64,000 bases of DNA from Candidatus Methylomirabilota bacterium (lineage in GTDB: Bacteria; Methylomirabilota; Methylomirabilia; Rokubacteriales; CSP1-6), in assembly GCA_036002485.1 (NCBI GenBank), contig DASYTI010000251.1, positions 1 to 64,000 on the forward strand. The letters are read 5' to 3'. Under the pieces are notes generated by a model, which was not told where the DNA came from, did no database searches, and saw only the letters and a list, made by a program, of their open reading frames with translations. Of the stretch, positions 41,496-48,465 are shown piece by piece. The stretch's first letter is position 1, and every line of letters starts with the position of its first letter. A program made the position numbers and the translations under genes.

Positions 41496-42905
41496 ATGGA
41501 CCAAAGGATTTTGGAATTTATCGGCGACCTGAGAAGGGCCGAGCTGCGCATCTCGCCGAGCGAGGCGCTCGACGCGTTGGCCGCCTCCTCGGAAATCGGG
41601 CTCGAGCATCGCGACACCTTCAAGACGGCGCTCGCCACCACGCTCGTCAAGGAATCGCGCGATCTGCCCACCTTCGACCGGATCTTCGATCTCTACTTCC
41701 TCGACCTCGAGGCGCTCGGCACCGGGCTGAAGAAGGCGCTGGGGCCGGAGGACCCCCGCATCCAGGAGATGCTCGACCAGCTCATGGCTCAGGAGAACAT
41801 GGACATGGACGAGCTGACCGAGCTCATGCTGCGCGGCGAGGGCTCGGACATGGAAATGGCCATCCGCGGGCAGGGGCAGGGGACGGGGCTCGAGCGCCTG
41901 ATGTACTTTCTCCAGATCGGCTACTTCTCGCGCAAGATCTACGACAAGTTCGACTGGGCGGCCATCGAGCGCGACCTCTCCCGCATCATGCAGCTCCTCG
42001 AGGCCAAGGGGATGGATCCGGGCATGCTCGCCCGCATCCGCAACTATCTCGACCTCCGGCTGGAGGCCTTCCGCCGGATGATCCGCCAGCACGTGGAGCG
42101 AGAGCTCGAGCGGCGCGCCTACCGCGCGGGGGAGCGCCTCACGCGCGAGGTGCTGACCGACAAGCCCCTCTTCGCCCTCTCCCCCGACGAGATCGCCCAG
42201 ATGAAGGCGGTGGTGGCGCGCCTCGCCCGCAGGATCAAGGACGCCCTCGCCCTCCGGCAGCGGCAGGAGGAGAAGGGACGGCTCGACTCGCGGCGCACGA
42301 TCAGGAAGAGCCTCCAGTACGGCGGGATACCCATGGAAGTGCGCTTCCGGCGCCGGCATCGTGAGAAGCCGAAGCTCATCACCCTCTGCGACGTCTCGGA
42401 CTCCGTGCGCAATGCCTCGCGCTTCATGCTCCAGCTCGTGTGGAGTCTGCAGGAGTGCTTCTCGCGCGTGCGCTCCTATGTCTTCGTCTCCGAGATCGCC
42501 GAGGTGACCCAGGCCTTCAACACCTACCCCGTCGACCACGCCATCGAGTGGGCGCTGAAGTCCTCCTCGGTGGACTACCATTGCCGCTCGGATTTCGGCT
42601 ACGCCTTCAGCCGCTTCGTGCGCACAGAGCTCGAGTCGCTGGACCGGAAGACCACCGTGCTGATCCTGGGAGACGCGCGCAACAACTACAATGATCCGCA
42701 GGCCTGGGCCATCCGGCAGATCCGCGAGCGCGTCAAGGGCGTGATCTGGCTGAATCCGGAAGGTCAATGGGGCTGGGGCATCGGCGACAGCGTGATGCCG
42801 CTGTACTCGCCCTCGTGCGACATCGTCAAGGAATGCCGTACGGTGAGCCAGCTCGTGCAGGTGGTGGATCACCTCGTCCACTCCTGGTGGCGCCGCGGGC
42901 GCTGA
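41496..42905 (+). CDS. VWA-domain protein, CoxE-like
   Basis: A 469-residue protein: N-terminal helical region (MDQRILEFIGDLRRAELRIS, the CoxE-type start), a long charged helical middle and a C-terminal von Willebrand A domain with MIDAS CDVSDSV, a second ligand region SDFGYAFSRF and TVLILGDARNNYN. The partner of MoxR (39760). In carboxydotrophs CoxD/CoxE mature CO dehydrogenase, but no molybdenum hydroxylase is in the window, so the client is elsewhere. ATG chosen at the conserved MDQRI. Confidence 0.88.
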   Translation: MDQRILEFIGDLRRAELRISPSEALDALAASSEIGLEHRDTFKTALATTLVKESRDLPTFDRIFDLYFLDLEALGTGLKKALGPEDPRIQEMLDQLMAQENMDMDELTELMLRGEGSDMEMAIRGQGQGTGLERLMYFLQIGYFSRKIYDKFDWAAIERDLSRIMQLLEAKGMDPGMLARIRNYLDLRLEAFRRMIRQHVERELERRAYRAGERLTREVLTDKPLFALSPDEIAQMKAVVARLARRIKDALALRQRQEEKGRLDSRRTIRKSLQYGGIPMEVRFRRRHREKPKLITLCDVSDSVRNASRFMLQLVWSLQECFSRVRSYVFVSEIAEVTQAFNTYPVDHAIEWALKSSSVDYHCRSDFGYAFSRFVRTELESLDRKTTVLILGDARNNYNDPQAWAIRQIRERVKGVIWLNPEGQWGWGIGDSVMPLYSPSCDIVKECRTVSQLVQVVDHLVHSWWRRGR

Positions 42906-42910
42906 GCCGC

Positions 42911-43564
42911 GTGAAGCGGATGCTCCTCGCCGCCCTCGTGGCCTGCGGCGCCCTGGGGGGGTCAGCCGCCGCCCAGGAGTGCGTGACCATCGAGGACTTC
43001 GCCAAGGGCAAGGTGGGGGAGTTCCCGCCGGACTGGAAGCCGCGCAAGGAATCGGGCCGGCCCGTCTACTCGATCCAGGAAGCGAGCAGCCTCCGTTACC
43101 TGCACGCCCTGGCCAAGGGCATCGGCATTCAGGCGGCCAAGCAATACGAGTGGGATCCCAAGACGTATCCGATTCTCGCGTGGTCGTGGCGTCCCCTCGA
43201 ATTCCCCGCCGGATCGGACGAGCGCCAGTCGAAGACCAATGACAGCGCCGTCTCCGTGTACGCCGTTTTCCCGTACTCGTCCTTCGCCGTGAAGTCCCTC
43301 AAGTACATCTGGAGCGCCGTGGTGCCCGCGGGCACGCGTCTGACCTCGAGCGCCGGGCTGACCCAGGCCCGGATCATCCGGAGCGGGATGCAGGGGAAGG
43401 GCGAGTGGACGGAGGAGCGCGTCAATATCCTCGAGGACTACAAGAAATACTTCGACGAGGCCGAGGTCCCCAAGGCCGCGGGCATCGCTGTCCTCACGGA
43501 TTCCGACGACACCCGGTCGACCGCGCAGGGCGACTACACGAACTTCCGCCTCTGCAAGCCCTGA
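42911..43564 (+). CDS. exported DUF3047 protein
   Basis: A 217-residue protein with signal peptide (KRMLLAALVACGALGGSAAAQ), then a DUF3047-type domain: ILAWSWRPLEFPAGSDE, DSAVSVYAVFP, ILEDYKKYFDEAE and GIAVLTDSDDTRSTAQGDY near the end. Function unknown; the fold is like a carbohydrate-binding sandwich. GTG start 5 bases after the VWA stop, where a signal peptide begins. Confidence 0.78.
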   Translation: MKRMLLAALVACGALGGSAAAQECVTIEDFAKGKVGEFPPDWKPRKESGRPVYSIQEASSLRYLHALAKGIGIQAAKQYEWDPKTYPILAWSWRPLEFPAGSDERQSKTNDSAVSVYAVFPYSSFAVKSLKYIWSAVVPAGTRLTSSAGLTQARIIRSGMQGKGEWTEERVNILEDYKKYFDEAEVPKAAGIAVLTDSDDTRSTAQGDYTNFRLCKP

Positions 43565-43571
43565 GGGAGCC

Positions 43572-44615
43572 GTGACGGAGAGCGGACCCGACCCCTTCGA
43601 GGCGCTCTTCGAGCGCGGCGTCACCGACGGCCTCCCCGTCGTCCCCCCCACCCGGGAGCGGGTCGAGGCCATGGTGGCGGGCTCGGGCCGCGACCCGGGC
43701 GAGCTGATCGCGCTCGTGCCGCCCAATTTCGGGCGAGCCACCGTCGAGAAGATCGCCATCAATGCCGTGATGGCGGGCTGCCGTCCGGACTATCTGCCCG
43801 TGGTGATCGCGGGGGTGGAGGCCATGAGCGAGGACGCCTTCGATCTCCACGGGGTGTCGGCCACGACGAATTTCCACTCGCCGCTCTTCATCGTCAATGG
43901 GCCGGCGCGCGCCGCTCTCGACATCAACTGCGGCCGCGGCGCCTTCGGGCCCGGATGGCGCGCCAACGCGACCATCGGCCGGGCCTTGCGGCTCATCGTC
44001 GCCAATGTGGGCGGCGCCTCGGCCCGGACCATGAGCATGTCGACCATGGCTCACCCCGGCCGCTACACCTACTGCATGGGCGAGAACGAGGAGGAGAGTC
44101 CCTGGGATTCGCTGGCCGTCGAGCACGGCTTCGGCGCCCACGAGAGCACGGTGGCGGCCTTTGCCGCCGAGGCGCCGCACGGGGTCTATGATCATCAGAG
44201 CCGCCGGGCCAAGGATGTGCTGATCACCATCAGCCACTCGCTGGCCGTGATCTCCCACCACCGGTCCACCCACCACGGCGACACCCTCGTCGTGTTTTCC
44301 CCCGAGCACGCGAAGATGATCGCGGGCGAGGGCTGGGGCAAGGCCGAGATGCGGCAGTTCCTGTGGGAGCGCCTGAGAAAGCGGGTGCGCGACCTCATTC
44401 CCGGCGTGGACGGCGGCGAGGGGCTGCCCGCTCACGTGCTCGCCAAGTTCCCGCATCCCGAGACCGACGACACGCTCATCCCGAAGTTCCGCGAGCCCGC
44501 GAATCTGAAATTCTTGGTGGCGGGGGGAACGGCGGGGCGCTTCACCGCGGTGATCCCGGGCTGGACCTTTCCGAAGATGTCGCGGCTCGTCATCAAGGCC
44601 GTCCGGATGCCGTGA
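43572..44615 (+). CDS. probable partner protein of UGSC selenoprotein
   Basis: A 347-residue protein of a family I know only by its repeated occurrence with UGSC proteins. It has TDGLPVVPPT near the start, VMAGCRPDYLPVVIAGVEAM, FIVNGPARAALDINCG, FGPGWRANATIGRA and MGENEEESPWDSL. Two well-placed Cys (AGCRP, INCGRG) and several His could bind a metal. No signal peptide. Biochemical role unknown. The gene is 7 bases after DUF3047 and its TGA overlaps the next GTG by 3 bases. Confidence 0.62.
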   Translation: MTESGPDPFEALFERGVTDGLPVVPPTRERVEAMVAGSGRDPGELIALVPPNFGRATVEKIAINAVMAGCRPDYLPVVIAGVEAMSEDAFDLHGVSATTNFHSPLFIVNGPARAALDINCGRGAFGPGWRANATIGRALRLIVANVGGASARTMSMSTMAHPGRYTYCMGENEEESPWDSLAVEHGFGAHESTVAAFAAEAPHGVYDHQSRRAKDVLITISHSLAVISHHRSTHHGDTLVVFSPEHAKMIAGEGWGKAEMRQFLWERLRKRVRDLIPGVDGGEGLPAHVLAKFPHPETDDTLIPKFREPANLKFLVAGGTAGRFTAVIPGWTFPKMSRLVIKAVRMP

Positions 44616-45580
44616 GGGGGCACGCCCTCGCGCGGCTCGGGTCGGTGGTGGCCGCGCTCGTCTGCGCGGCGCCCGCGGCGGGGGAGACGCTCGGGGACGT
44701 GCTGCGGGCCAGGGGGGCTCGCGTGACCGCCGAAACGGTACCGGACGCGGCGGTCTCCGTCACCAGCTACACGGTCCTTCGCGATCGGCAGGCCTTCGTG
44801 ATTGCCTATTACCGCGAGCAAGGGACGAGCGCGCTCGACCCTCCGCTCTTCCTGGGCCGCCTGGACCGCGTCACGGGCCGCTGGACTCAGGCGGCCATAG
44901 ACGAGCAGGCCATACGTCCCGCGCCCTCGGCCTGCCTGGGCTCGGCGCTGTCCGTTCGGAAGGCGGCGCGCATGCTGCTCATCGAGACTCACGTCAATCC
45001 GTCGGCCGGCTGCACCCTAGTGGTGGCCGAGAGTCTGGCCGTGCGCGATGTCCTTCCCGGCTGGCCCGTGGCCGTCTTCGCCGACGGGCAGGTCGTCTAC
45101 CAGCACAGCCAGCCCCACTTCTCCGCCGTGCACCCGCTCGAGGTCTCCATCTACGACCCGCGCACGCGCAAGCACCAGGCCGTCTATCCGCCCCGCCCGG
45201 CGCCGCCCCTCCGGCTCGAGCACATGCGGAAGCTCCAGACCCTCTACACACCCGACTGGTGCCAGGCACGCAATCACCCATGCGACCTCGAGCGCTTCGA
45301 CGAGCGGGTCGAGGGACCCGTCGAGGTGAGTGACCGAAGCGGCGCTCTGGCTTTCGTGGCTGCCTTCGACAATACCGTGTTCGCGGAGGACGGCGCGCCA
45401 TCCGCGGGGGCGCCGGCCGGGAGGCCGACCGAGGTCCTCTACGTCTTCCGGCGCCTCGCCGGGCCAGGGCCGCCCGAGGTGGGCGAGATCCTGTTCGCCG
45501 AGGCGCGGCGTCGCTTCGGCGGTACCCGGCTCAAGCAATACGTCGAGCCGGCTACCCTCGACCGCATCTTCGGTCCCTGA
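44612..45580 (+). CDS. exported protein of unknown function
   Basis: A 322-residue protein starting at GTG 44612. The signal peptide is residues 2-25 (LARLGSVVAALVCAAPAAGE). The mature part is beta-rich with two Cys-containing segments (SACLGSAL with PSAGCTLV, and WCQARNHPCD), suggesting disulfides in the periplasm. No family recognised. Translationally coupled to the preceding gene (GTGA). Confidence 0.65.
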   Translation: MRGHALARLGSVVAALVCAAPAAGETLGDVLRARGARVTAETVPDAAVSVTSYTVLRDRQAFVIAYYREQGTSALDPPLFLGRLDRVTGRWTQAAIDEQAIRPAPSACLGSALSVRKAARMLLIETHVNPSAGCTLVVAESLAVRDVLPGWPVAVFADGQVVYQHSQPHFSAVHPLEVSIYDPRTRKHQAVYPPRPAPPLRLEHMRKLQTLYTPDWCQARNHPCDLERFDERVEGPVEVSDRSGALAFVAAFDNTVFAEDGAPSAGAPAGRPTEVLYVFRRLAGPGPPEVGEILFAEARRRFGGTRLKQYVEPATLDRIFGP

Positions 45581-45635
45581 CCCGGCGCCTCTTGCGCTAC
45601 ACTTGGCCCGGGCGTGGCCGAGACGCTGCCTGCCG

Positions 45636-45770
45636 TTCGAGCTGAGCGGCGGCCTCTGGTCGTCGCGAGGCGAGAGCTGAAATGATCCCGCAGGCTGCAG
45701 TTTGAGTCGAAGGGCGAATCCCTGAGGCGAGAGCTGAGTGGATCAGCGACGAGGCGAGGGCTGAATTAAA
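45636..45770 (+). repeat. multiple core-repeat copies upstream of the UGSC gene
   Basis: Three partial TTCGAGCTGA / GAGGCGA-GGCTGAGTGGATC units in tandem fill the gap between the exported protein and the selenoprotein gene. A TACACT (45598-45603) lies just before them. The last unit ends 28 bases before the ATG. Confidence 0.6.
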
Positions 45771-45797
45771 ATCACGCCCGGAAAGGCAGGACGCTCC

Positions 45798-46325
45798 ATG
45801 GCCGCCGAAGAGTTCCTGGATCCCACCGACTCCGTGGCGGTGCCGCGGAAGACCGCGACGCGTCTGCCCAGCCTCGAGGGCAAGGTCATCACCCTGCTCG
45901 ATATCTCGAAGGCCAAGGGCGATCACCTGCTCGACCGCGTCGAGGAGCTCTTGCGCGAGCGCCTCCATCCCAAGGACGTCATCCGGAAGAAGAAGCCGAC
46001 GTTTGCCCGCCCCGCGCCGGAAGATCTGCGGGCCGAGATCCTCAAGCAGAGCGACGCCGTCATCGAGGCTCTCGCCGACTGAGGGTCCTGCACAACGTGC
46101 AGTGTGCACGACGGCGTGTTTTTCGAGGACCACGGGATGCCCACGGCCACGGTGATCTCGACGGAGTTCGCCCGGGCCGCGCGCGCCCAGGCGGGCGCGC
46201 TGGGCGCGGTCGACTACCGGACCATCATGGTGCCGCACCCCATCCAGCCCTTGACCCGGGATGAGGTCAGGGTGCTCGCGGACAAGGCGTTCGACGAGAT
46301 CGTGGCCCGCCTGACCAAGAGCTAG
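45798..46325 (+). CDS. UGSC-family selenoprotein (TGA at 46080-46082 read as Sec)
   Basis: Two ORFs in one frame are separated only by TGA 46080-46082. Read through, the 175-residue protein runs ...VIEALAD-U-GSCTTCSVHDG..., i.e. the U-G-S-C motif that names this (seleno)protein family, and continues through MPTATVISTEFARAA and IMVPHPIQPL to a TAG. The upstream part (EGKVITLLDISKAKGDHLLDRV) is the family's N-terminal strand-helix. The second part has no proper start or ribosome-binding site. Sec95 and Cys98 would form a CxxC-like redox pair in a cytoplasmic protein. A hairpin after the UGA fits a bacterial SECIS. Sec machinery (selA, selB, selC, selD) is not in the window. Confidence 0.88.
46080..46110 (+). 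promoter_or_regulatory. candidate bacterial SECIS element
   Basis: After the UGA, CGUGCA-GUG-UGCACG (46096-46101/46105-46110) forms a 6-bp stem with a GUG triloop about 20 bases downstream. In E. coli fdhF the UGCA-GGUC-UGCA apical stem-loop lies at the same distance. An overlapping hairpin CUGCAC-AAC-GUGCAG (46088-46102) competes with it. Confidence 0.65.
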
Positions 46326-46328
46326 GGA

Positions 46329-46450
46329 GCTCGGAGGGGGGCTCCGCCCCCCTTCCGAAGCCTCCCCCCGAAGAGATTGCGCCGGCGAAGCCGGCGCTCG
46401 AAGCGGAACATTCCTGCTCGCGAGAGCATGGGAATTACTCGGACAGACTC
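46329..46450. repeat. convergent-gap hairpin repeat, copy D (shortened)
   Basis: GAGCTCGGAGGGGGGCTCCG hairpin, CTTCCGAAGCCTCCCCCCGA, then directly GCGCCGGCGAAGCCGGCGC and the GCGGAACATTCCTGCTCGCG block, ending CTCCTAGCTCGG. Like copy A it lacks the middle. It fills the gap between the selenoprotein stop (46323-46325) and the stop of the opposing gene (46451-46453). Confidence 0.82.
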
Positions 46451-46954
46451 CTAGCTCGGCAGGCTCCAGACGCGGCCCACGGGCGGCTCGTCGGTCAGCG
46501 TGAACTGGGGCAGGGCGAAGTCCTCGCTCAAGTCCTGGAAGACCGCGCGCACCCGCTTGCCGATGGCGACTTTGCTCTCGGCCTCCGGCTTGAAGCCCGG
46601 GGTGACGAGATTGGCGATCACGCGAAGCGCCTCCTCTGCCGTCGGCTTCCCGCGCTGCTCGTCGAGCTCGACGAGGACCACGGCATAGGGCGTCCATTCC
46701 TTGAAGCCCGGCTGGATGGCGTGGTGGACGACCTCGTACGAGTAGATGTGACCCTGGCCGCTCACCTCTTTCCAGTTCCACTCGAGCGCCATGCACCACG
46801 GGCAGGTGTGAGTCGGCGGGTAGCGCATGAGGCCGCAGGCCTGGCAGGCGCGGAGCATCAGCTTGTGTCCGCGCGCCAGCTTGAAGTGCTCGCGCCACTC
46901 GGAGTCATTTTCCGGGATCACCAGGTTCATGCCGCGGTATTCGATGTTGGGCAT
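46451..46954 (-). CDS. Zn-ribbon/OB-fold (DUF35) acyl-CoA-associated protein
   Basis: A 167-residue protein: rubredoxin-like zinc ribbon (CQAC 37-40, CPWC 51-54) followed by an OB-fold (GQGHIYSYEVVHHAIQPGF, YAVVLVELDEQRGK). These DUF35 proteins bind acyl-CoA and partner with thiolase-like proteins, as with the gene directly upstream (47057-48271). Sterol side-chain aldolases use this pairing; the substrate here is unknown. Confidence 0.88.
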   Translation of the reverse strand: MPNIEYRGMNLVIPENDSEWREHFKLARGHKLMLRACQACGLMRYPPTHTCPWCMALEWNWKEVSGQGHIYSYEVVHHAIQPGFKEWTPYAVVLVELDEQRGKPTAEEALRVIANLVTPGFKPEAESKVAIGKRVRAVFQDLSEDFALPQFTLTDEPPVGRVWSLPS

Positions 46955-46988
46955 CGGAAATCTTCCCCCAGTCCTTTCTCGACCCTCG

Positions 46989-47031
46989 CCCCCTCACCCT
47001 ACCCCTCTCCCCCGATGGGGGAGAGGGATCA
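46989..47031. repeat. CTCTCCC hairpin repeat in DUF35-thiolase gap
   Basis: CCCTCACC followed by the perfect 11-bp hairpin CCCTCTCCCCC-GAT-GGGGGAGAGGG (47003-47027), the same as inside the TIR element at 7160-7363. It lies within the thiolase-DUF35 operon and could partially terminate or stabilise the mRNA. Confidence 0.7.
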
Positions 47032-47056
47032 GGTGAAGCGGTGGGCAGGTCGAGAT

Positions 47057-48271
47057 CTAGTTGTGCATGATGAGGGCGGAGCCGGTGGGCGGCATGGCCC
47101 AGCCGAGGTTCATGGTGATCCGGCAGTCCTTGACCTGGCGGCACCGGCCCGGCGAGTAGTCGTAGCTGTGCTTGCCCTCGGCCGCGCCCGGGCAGTAGTC
47201 GTCCACGCACCCGCGGAGCTGCCGCACGTTCTCGATGACCATGCTCATGCCATGCGTGTAGCCTTCGCAGAGGTGGCTGCCCGAGGTGTTGTTGGGTCGC
47301 CGGCCGCCCAGCTCGATGATCCCGCTCGAGACGTACGGTCCGCCCTCGCCCTTCTTGCAGAACCCGTACTCCTCGAGCTGGAGCATGGTCGTGAAGGTGA
47401 AGGCGTCGTAGGATCCGGTGACGTTCACGTCCTCGGGCGTGATCCCGGCCTGGCCGAAGACGATGTCCTTGGCGTAGTAGCCGGCCACCCGCGTGATGGG
47501 GCCCGTGGCCCAGTGGAAGTCGGTGCGCGCCTTGCTGACCCGACCCGCCACCCCCATGATGTAGACGGGCTTCTGCTTGAGGTCGCGCGCGCGCTCGGCC
47601 GAGGTGACGATGACGCAGGTGGCGTTGTCCGTCTCCACGCAGCAGTCGAGCAGGTGGAGGGGCTTGCAGATCCATCGTGAGCCGAGCACGTCCTGGACGG
47701 TGACGCGCTCCTTCAGGAGCGCCTTGGGATTCTGGGAGGCGTGCTTGCTGTGGGCGACGCGCACGTGGGCGACCTGCTCGGAGGTCGTGCCGTACTCGTA
47801 CATGTGGCGCATGAAGGTGGGGGCGAACGCCTGCCCCGCGCTCCGCATCCCGAAGGGCACCTGGGCCAGATCGAGGCCCCGGACGGGCTGGGCCGCCCGG
47901 GCCCCCGTGCCCCCGATGCGGAAGTCCGAGTAGCCGTTCATGGACCGGAAGATCGCCACCGTCTTGCACATGCCGGCCTCGATGGCGCCCATGGCGAGTC
48001 CCACCAGGGCCTCCGTCGAGGAGCCGCCCCCCACCACGTCCATGTAGAAATTGAGCCGGATGCCGAGATCGGGCGCCACCCAGTTGGCGGGCGTCGAGTC
48101 GCCGCCCTGGTACGACATCATCCCGTCCACGCCCTCCGCCGCGAGCCCGGCATCGGCCATGGCCTTCCGCGCCGCCTCCACGGCCATGGCGCGGGTGCTC
48201 CGGCCCGAATGCCTGCTGTACTCCGTCTCTCCCACTCCCACGATGCAGTACTTGTCCTTGAGCGATGCCAT
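47057..48271 (-). CDS. thiolase-like/lipid-transfer protein lacking the catalytic Cys
   Basis: A 404-residue thiolase fold: YCIVGVGETEYSRHSG at the start and MAVEAARKAMADAG as in SCP2-thiolase-like proteins. Where true thiolases have a nucleophilic Cys this protein reads VVGGGSSTEA (79-88), so it is probably a retro-aldolase or transfer-type protein, in line with its DUF35 neighbour. The C-terminal half has NVTGSYDAFTFTTMLQLEE. ATG 48271 follows AAGGAGG and shares a base with the stop of the MFS remnant. Confidence 0.85.
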   Translation of the reverse strand: MASLKDKYCIVGVGETEYSRHSGRSTRAMAVEAARKAMADAGLAAEGVDGMMSYQGGDSTPANWVAPDLGIRLNFYMDVVGGGSSTEALVGLAMGAIEAGMCKTVAIFRSMNGYSDFRIGGTGARAAQPVRGLDLAQVPFGMRSAGQAFAPTFMRHMYEYGTTSEQVAHVRVAHSKHASQNPKALLKERVTVQDVLGSRWICKPLHLLDCCVETDNATCVIVTSAERARDLKQKPVYIMGVAGRVSKARTDFHWATGPITRVAGYYAKDIVFGQAGITPEDVNVTGSYDAFTFTTMLQLEEYGFCKKGEGGPYVSSGIIELGGRRPNNTSGSHLCEGYTHGMSMVIENVRQLRGCVDDYCPGAAEGKHSYDYSPGRCRQVKDCRITMNLGWAMPPTGSALIMHN

Positions 48272-48465
48272 CACGCCTCCTTGAACAGAGGTTCCCAGCC
48301 GGTGGTTGACGCGCGCCGAGGCGGCCGGGCCCGGCCGAGCAAAGTCAGGGCCACCACGTTGAGGGCGGCGGCCCGCCACCAGGCGAGGTCGTGACTGCCC
48401 GTCCGATCATAGATGAATCCCGCGCCGAGCGCGCCCACCCAGCCGTAGAACGGACCGGACGTCAC
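48271..48465 (-). pseudogene. C-terminal remnant of an MFS transporter
   Basis: A 64-codon frame from a GTG (48465, overlapping the sensor gene stop) encodes GPFYGWVGALGAGFIYDRTG and a second hydrophobic segment WWRAAALNVVALTLLGRA, the usual last two helices of an MFS permease plus its charged tail. The other ten helices are absent. The stop overlaps the thiolase ATG, as a full permease gene would have. A small two-helix protein still being made cannot be excluded. Confidence 0.6.

Noticed and set aside
41444-42364. 306-codon frame over the VWA gene
   Set aside because: Frame-shifted shadow of the VWA gene, Arg/Ala/His-rich.
46104-46325. Second half of the UGSC gene as a separate small gene
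   Set aside because: No ribosome-binding site, a GTG in the middle of the SECIS hairpin, and the sequence continues the family across the TGA.
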